A DNA stretch of 46,570 nt, from positions 1-46,570 of the forward strand of contig DASYBC010000153.1 in NCBI GenBank assembly GCA_036500965.1, written 5' to 3'. Positions 43,117 to 46,570 of the stretch are shown here, piece by piece. How positions within the stretch are numbered: the first letter of the stretch is position 1; each line of letters starts with the position of its first letter. The stretch comes from AP-15 sp036500965. GTDB taxonomy: Bacteria > Pseudomonadota > Alphaproteobacteria > ATCC43930 > CGMCC-115725. Under the pieces are notes generated by a model, which saw only the letters and a list, made by a program, of their open reading frames with translations, ran no database searches and had not been told where the DNA came from. The translations under genes were made by a program, and so were the position numbers.

Positions 43117-43175
43117 GCGCCGCGCCCTGGCGGCAGCGCGCCCATGGCGGGAGTTGGATGGCTAGGCTTCCCTGA

Positions 43176-43523
43176 ATGAGCGAAGATCCGCCGCCGGATC
43201 CGCTGGCCCGGCTCGGCGAAAAGATCGACAGCGCGCAGCGTGAGCGGCTTCGTCAGCAAGGATCCCGGCGCGGCAACGCCCCGCCGAGCGGGGTCGGGCT
43301 CGGGATGCGGATGGCGACCGAGCTTGCGGCTGCGCTGATCGTCGGGCTGGCGCTCGGCTGGGGCGTCGATCGCGTTTTTGGAACCCGGCCTTGGGGCCTG
43401 ATCGTGTTCTTCTTCCTCGGCGCGGCCGCGGGCATGGTCAATGTGTTCCGGGCCGCGATCGGCGTGGGATATGAGAGGGTGCCGCCAGGGGCGCGCAAAG
43501 GCGATCGGTCACCGCCGGAATAG
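43176..43523 (+). CDS. atpI: ATP synthase accessory protein AtpI
   Basis: Small membrane protein that helps c-ring assembly of F1F0 ATP synthase. The 115-residue protein has a charged N-terminus (LARLGEKIDSAQRERLRQQG) and two membrane helices (about 46-66 and 72-92: ELAAALIVGLALGWGVDRVFGTRPWGLIVFFFLGAAAGMVNVFRA), the alphaproteobacterial AtpI pattern. First gene of the F0 operon. Confidence 0.9.
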   Translation: MSEDPPPDPLARLGEKIDSAQRERLRQQGSRRGNAPPSGVGLGMRMATELAAALIVGLALGWGVDRVFGTRPWGLIVFFFLGAAAGMVNVFRAAIGVGYERVPPGARKGDRSPPE

Positions 43524-43561
43524 GCGCGGCCTGCGGCAAGATATTGGTTTGGGGGACGACA

Positions 43562-44293
43562 TTGGCGGCGACTGCGGCACCTCTCGAGCAATTCACGATA
43601 AAGCGACTGATTCCGCTCCATATCGGCTCGATCGACATCTCGTACACGAATTCGGCGATGTTGATGACGATTGCCGTGGTGCTGGCCACTTGGCTCTTGG
43701 TCGGGGCGACCGCCCGCCGTGCCTTGATCCCCGGCCGGCTGCAATCGATCGCCGAGCTGCTCTACGAGTTCGTGCTCGGCATGGTCCGGGAAAACGTCGG
43801 TGCCGAGGGCCAGGCCTACTTCCCGCTGGTCTTCTCGATTTTCATCTTCATCCTGTTTGGCAACCTTCTCGGACTGATCCCCTACAGCTTCACCTTTACC
43901 GGCCAGATCGTGGTCACGTTCGCGCTGGCGGTGTTCGTCTTCGTCTTCGTGACCCTGCTTGGGCTGGTCCTGCACGGGTTCCGTTTCTTCACTTTTTTCT
44001 TTCCGCCGGGCGCGCCAATCCTGCTGATGCCATTGCTGGTGCCGATCGAGATCATCTCCTACCTGACGCGGCCGGTCAGCCTCAGCCTGCGGCTGTTCGC
44101 CAACATGCTGGCCGGACACACGATGCTGGCGGTGTTCGCCGGATTTACCGTGGCGCTCGGCTTTTTGGGATTTCTGCCGATCTCGTTCAATGTCTTTTTG
44201 ATCGGCCTCGAGGTCGTGATCAATATCTTGCAGGCCTATGTCTTCGCGATCTTGACCTGCCTTTATTTGAGCGACGCCATTCATCTCCACTGA
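43562..44293 (+). CDS. atpB: ATP synthase F0 subunit a
   Basis: Static membrane subunit that forms the two proton half-channels against the c-ring. The 243-residue protein starts (M)AATAAPLEQFTIKRLIPLHIG, with the usual alphaproteobacterial PLEQF opening. It has five to six membrane helices and the essential helix with the conserved Arg in LTRPVSLSLRLFANMLAGH, followed by a final helix (IGLEVVINILQAYVFAILTCLYLSDAIHLH). A TTG start at 43562 is used because GGGGGA precedes it and it matches the family N-terminus; an in-frame TTG at 43544 is the alternative. Confidence 0.96.
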   Translation: MAATAAPLEQFTIKRLIPLHIGSIDISYTNSAMLMTIAVVLATWLLVGATARRALIPGRLQSIAELLYEFVLGMVRENVGAEGQAYFPLVFSIFIFILFGNLLGLIPYSFTFTGQIVVTFALAVFVFVFVTLLGLVLHGFRFFTFFFPPGAPILLMPLLVPIEIISYLTRPVSLSLRLFANMLAGHTMLAVFAGFTVALGFLGFLPISFNVFLIGLEVVINILQAYVFAILTCLYLSDAIHLH

Positions 44294-44356
44294 TCGGCCG
44301 GTATCTGCCGCCGATTGCGCTCACCCCCCAGCCCCCTTCGGAAAGGACCAGAAAAC

Positions 44357-44584
44357 ATGGACCCAGCTGCCGCCAAGTTTCTCGGCGCCGGCCTCGCGGC
44401 GATCGCGCTGGCCGGTGTCGGCGTCGGCATCGGCAACGTCTTCAGCGCGCTGGTCACCTCGATCGCGCGCAACCCGGCTGCTCGCGACCAGGTGTTCGGT
44501 ATCGGCATGCTCGGCTTCGCGCTGACCGAGGCGGTGGCGTTCTATGCGCTGATCGTCTCGCTGCTGCTCTTGTTCGTGCTCTGA
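44357..44584 (+). CDS. atpE: ATP synthase F0 subunit c
   Basis: Rotor ring subunit. The 75-residue hairpin has two membrane helices joined by the polar loop SIARNPAARDQ. The proton-carrying Glu is in FALTEAVAFYAL in the second helix. There is no Na+-site pattern (Q in helix 1 and ES in helix 2 absent), so proton coupling is expected. GGA precedes the ATG by ten bases. Confidence 0.97.
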   Translation: MDPAAAKFLGAGLAAIALAGVGVGIGNVFSALVTSIARNPAARDQVFGIGMLGFALTEAVAFYALIVSLLLLFVL

Positions 44585-44636
44585 GCGGCGACGATCGGGA
44601 CTTTCGACGCGAGACGTTCGACGGGGCGCGCCAAGC

Positions 44637-45131
44637 ATGCCGCAGCTCGATATGACGACCTTTGCGCCGCAGCTATTCTGGCTGGCGGTCACGTTCCTGG
44701 TTCTCTACCTGCTGATGCACCTGTTGGCGCTGCCGCGGGTGGGCGCGGTGATTGCGGCGCGCCGCCAACGGCTCGACGACGATCTCGCCCGCGCCGCGGA
44801 GATCCGTGAGCAGGCTGAGGCGGTCATGACCGCCTACGAGGCCAGCTTGGCGGCGGCTCGGACGCAGGCGCATGAGGCGATCCGGGAAACCGCGGAACGG
44901 GTCGCGGCCGAGGCGGCCGTGCGGCAGCGGCAGCTCGGCGAAAGCCTGGCGGAGCAGACCAAGGCGGCAGAGCTGCAGATCGCCGCGGCCAAGCAGCAGG
45001 CCTTTGCCGAAATTCGCGGCGTTGCTGTCGATGTTGCCCGCGCGCTCACTCAGAAGCTGACCGGCGCCGAGGCGGACGAGCCTCTCTTGGGCAACGCGGT
45101 CGACCGCGCGGTTGCCGACAGGGGTGGCTGA
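44637..45131 (+). CDS. atpG: ATP synthase F0 subunit b'
   Basis: One half of the peripheral stalk heterodimer, found in alphaproteobacteria, cyanobacteria and plastids. The 164-residue protein starts MPQLDMTTFAPQLFWLAVTFLVLYLLMHLLALPRV, one membrane helix with the b'-type FAPQLFWL motif, then a long Ala/Glu/Arg-rich coiled coil. The stop overlaps the next ATG by one base. Confidence 0.94.
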   Translation: MPQLDMTTFAPQLFWLAVTFLVLYLLMHLLALPRVGAVIAARRQRLDDDLARAAEIREQAEAVMTAYEASLAAARTQAHEAIRETAERVAAEAAVRQRQLGESLAEQTKAAELQIAAAKQQAFAEIRGVAVDVARALTQKLTGAEADEPLLGNAVDRAVADRGG

Positions 45132-45622
45132 TGCCGCATCTCTTCAGAGATCCGGAGTTCTGGGTCCTCGTTGCCGTCGTCATGTTCATCATCATAGTGT
45201 GGAAACCGGGACGGCGATCGCTGCTCGGCGGGCTCGACGCCCGCGCCACCCGGATCGGGGACGAGCTCGATGCGGCGCGCAACCTGCGCGAGGAGGCCGA
45301 GCGGGCCTTGGCCGCCTGCCAGCAGAAAGAGCGCGCGGCGGCCGCGGAAGCCGAGGCCATCGTCGCTCATGCCAGGGCCGAGGCCGAGCGCATCGCCGCG
45401 CAATCGGCACGCGATCTCGAAGATTTGCTGCAGCGGCGCCAACGCTTGGCCGAGGAGCGGATCGCTCAGGAACAGGCGAACGCGGTTGCCGAGATCCGCT
45501 CGGTTGTGGTCGATGTCGCGATCTCGGCCGCACGCCGGGTCATCGCCGCAGAGCTCGGCAATGAGCAGGGTGCCGCGCTGATCGATGCCGGGATCGCGGC
45601 GCTGCCGCATCAGCTGCAATAG
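45131..45622 (+). CDS. atpF: ATP synthase F0 subunit b
   Basis: Second half of the peripheral stalk. The 163-residue protein starts MPHLFRDPEFWVLVAVVMFIIIVWKPGRRSLLGGLDARATRI, with one membrane helix and the conserved FW/WKP features of alphaproteobacterial b, then a coiled coil ending in an AEIRSVVVDVAISAARRVIAAEL block that binds F1 delta. The F1 genes are not nearby, as usual in this class. Confidence 0.95.
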   Translation: MPHLFRDPEFWVLVAVVMFIIIVWKPGRRSLLGGLDARATRIGDELDAARNLREEAERALAACQQKERAAAAEAEAIVAHARAEAERIAAQSARDLEDLLQRRQRLAEERIAQEQANAVAEIRSVVVDVAISAARRVIAAELGNEQGAALIDAGIAALPHQLQ

Positions 45623-45687
45623 GATCGGCCGCCTCACCTCGGCGCGATGCCCGTCCCGGTGACAGCGCAAAACCAAGGAGGCGTTTC

Positions 45688-46311
45688 ATGGCGTTAAGAA
45701 TTTACGGGGTCGCACGCTCGCGGGCGTTTCGCACCTTGTGGATGGCGGGCGAGCTCGGCCTCGATTACCAGCACATCAAGCTCGATTTCGCCGACGGCAG
45801 CACCCGCCGGCCGGACTATCTCGCGATCAACCCCAACGGCCATGTCCCCGCGATCGACGATGACGGCTTCAGATTGTGGGAGTCGATGGCGATCAATCCC
45901 TATCTCGCCAAAAAGCACGGCAGCGGCGCCGGCGGCCTCTATCCGCACGGTCTCGAGGGCGAGGCGCGGGCGTGGCAATGGAGCTTCTGGGGAATGACCG
46001 AAATCGAGCGGCCGGCGCTCGCCGCTCTGCTGAACCGCATTGGTCCCGAGGACCAGCGCGACGCCGCCGCCGCCGATGCGGGCGAGCGCGCGCTGGCTGC
46101 TCCGCTGAAGGTGCTCGATGCCGCGGTCGCCGCGACGCCCTACCTGCTCGGCGATCGGTTCACCGTCGCCGATCTCAACGTCGCCGCGATCCTCGCCTGG
46201 GCGCGCCAGGCGCGCGTCAGCTTCGCCGCCGTTCCGCATGCCGAGGCCTGGCTGAAACGCTGCCACGACCGCCCGGCGGCGCAGGCTGCGCGGCAGCTGC
46301 AGCGCGCATAA
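45688..46311 (+). CDS. Glutathione S-transferase family protein
   Basis: Cytosolic GST-like protein, 207 residues. The N-terminal thioredoxin-like domain has LRIYGVARSRAFRTLWMAGELGLDY, the conserved cis-Pro loop (NPNGHVPAIDDDG) and the glutathione-binding ES in LWESMAI. The C-terminal helical domain has the N-capping motif LLGDRFTVADLNVAAIL. The usual catalytic Ser/Cys position near residue 10 reads SRAF. The substrate is unknown. A strong ribosome binding site (AAGGAGG) lies six bases before the ATG. It is 65 bases after atpF; it may be transcribed with it or by itself. Confidence 0.92.
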   Translation: MALRIYGVARSRAFRTLWMAGELGLDYQHIKLDFADGSTRRPDYLAINPNGHVPAIDDDGFRLWESMAINPYLAKKHGSGAGGLYPHGLEGEARAWQWSFWGMTEIERPALAALLNRIGPEDQRDAAAADAGERALAAPLKVLDAAVAATPYLLGDRFTVADLNVAAILAWARQARVSFAAVPHAEAWLKRCHDRPAAQAARQLQRA

Positions 46312-46381
46312 ACCGCCCGGCAGGTTGCGCGATCGTCGTTACGCGGCTAGCCTGAGCGCGTTCGACAGCGGGGACCAACGG

Positions 46382-46432
46382 ATGGCGACACGGCTGACGC
46401 GCCGCACGGCCATGGCTTTCGGATTAGTAGGG
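46382..46432 (+). pseudogene. Start of a Tat-exported protein, cut by an IS end
   Basis: An ATG at 46382 opens a twin-arginine signal peptide (LTRRTAMAFGLVGLA). The frame then enters the IS terminus at 46433 and becomes unrelated sequence that stops at 46547-46549. The 17 codons before the junction are all that remains on this side. What protein it was cannot be told. Confidence 0.6.
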
Positions 46433-46570
46433 CTAGCCCGGATATCTCACCGGGCGGCTGCTGATGTTGGATTTTCTGACGTATCAGGCTGCTTGTCGGG
46501 GTTTTGGGGCCGCGAGCCTGGCGTTTTGAGCCTGTCGGGGCGCGGCTGAGCGGTCGCAGGGTGAGCGACG
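46433..46570. mobile_element. End of an IS1380-like insertion sequence (right side)
   Basis: 46433-46454 is the reverse complement of 118-139, a 22-base perfect match. The sequence inside this end (46455-46570) differs from that inside the left end and has no transposase start, so this is probably the 3' end of the same kind of element, with its transposase further right and read on the minus strand. This would put both copies in the same orientation. The element continues beyond the window. Confidence 0.6.

Overview
The window is GC-rich DNA from an alphaproteobacterium, probably of the Rhodospirillales/Acetobacterales type. The evidence is the F0 operon atpI-atpB-atpE-b'-b with split b subunits and no adjacent F1 genes, strong GC third-position bias, and a type VI secretion system (T6SS) that resembles the Agrobacterium/Rhizobium type: two TssC-like sheath genes, TagJ, the PpkA/PppA/Fha phosphorylation genes and no TssJ. 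Both ends of the window lie in copies of what looks like the same IS1380-like insertion sequence. The piece is therefore either a contig that stops at repeats or a segment bracketed by two IS copies.

Layout. 1-139: IS end with the start of its transposase. 383-2268: a Tat-exported high-potential iron-sulphur protein, then a fused monohaem cytochrome/outer-membrane barrel of the Cyc2-like kind, a possible extracellular electron-transfer pair. 2288-3660 (minus): ECF sigma factor and membrane anti-sigma factor, divergent from a His/Gly-rich lipoprotein (3982-4491). 4516-7210: SDR oxidoreductase, NudC NADH pyrophosphatase and an ArsR-type regulator. 7297-7480: decayed PIN-domain toxin. 7901-12076: dipeptide/oligopeptide-type ABC importer (two permeases, two ATPases) without a binding-protein gene in view.

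12106-43031: a nearly complete T6SS in several transcription units. Unit 1 (tip and cargo): PAAR-like protein on plus, and vgrG, an M91-like protein with a degenerate active site and an unknown protein on minus. Unit 2 (plus): tagH/fha, tssK, tssL-OmpA, tssM, tagF, pppA. Unit 3 (minus): clpV, hcp and a GH75-chitosanase-like protein that is a strong cargo candidate. Unit 4 (plus): tssA, tssB, tssC, a second tssC, tagJ, tssE, tssF, tssG, a SAM methyltransferase and a PpkA-like kinase. All core parts are present except TssJ. The membrane anchor TssL carries its own OmpA peptidoglycan-binding domain. A CRP-type palindrome lies between clpV and tssA.

43176-45622: F0 ATP synthase operon. 45688-46311: glutathione S-transferase. 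46382-46432: start of a Tat-exported protein cut by the right-hand IS copy. The best candidates for new biology are the hcp-linked GH75-like cargo, the vgrG-linked M91-like protein without HExxH, the methyltransferase coupled to tssG, and the HiPIP/Cyc2-like pair.
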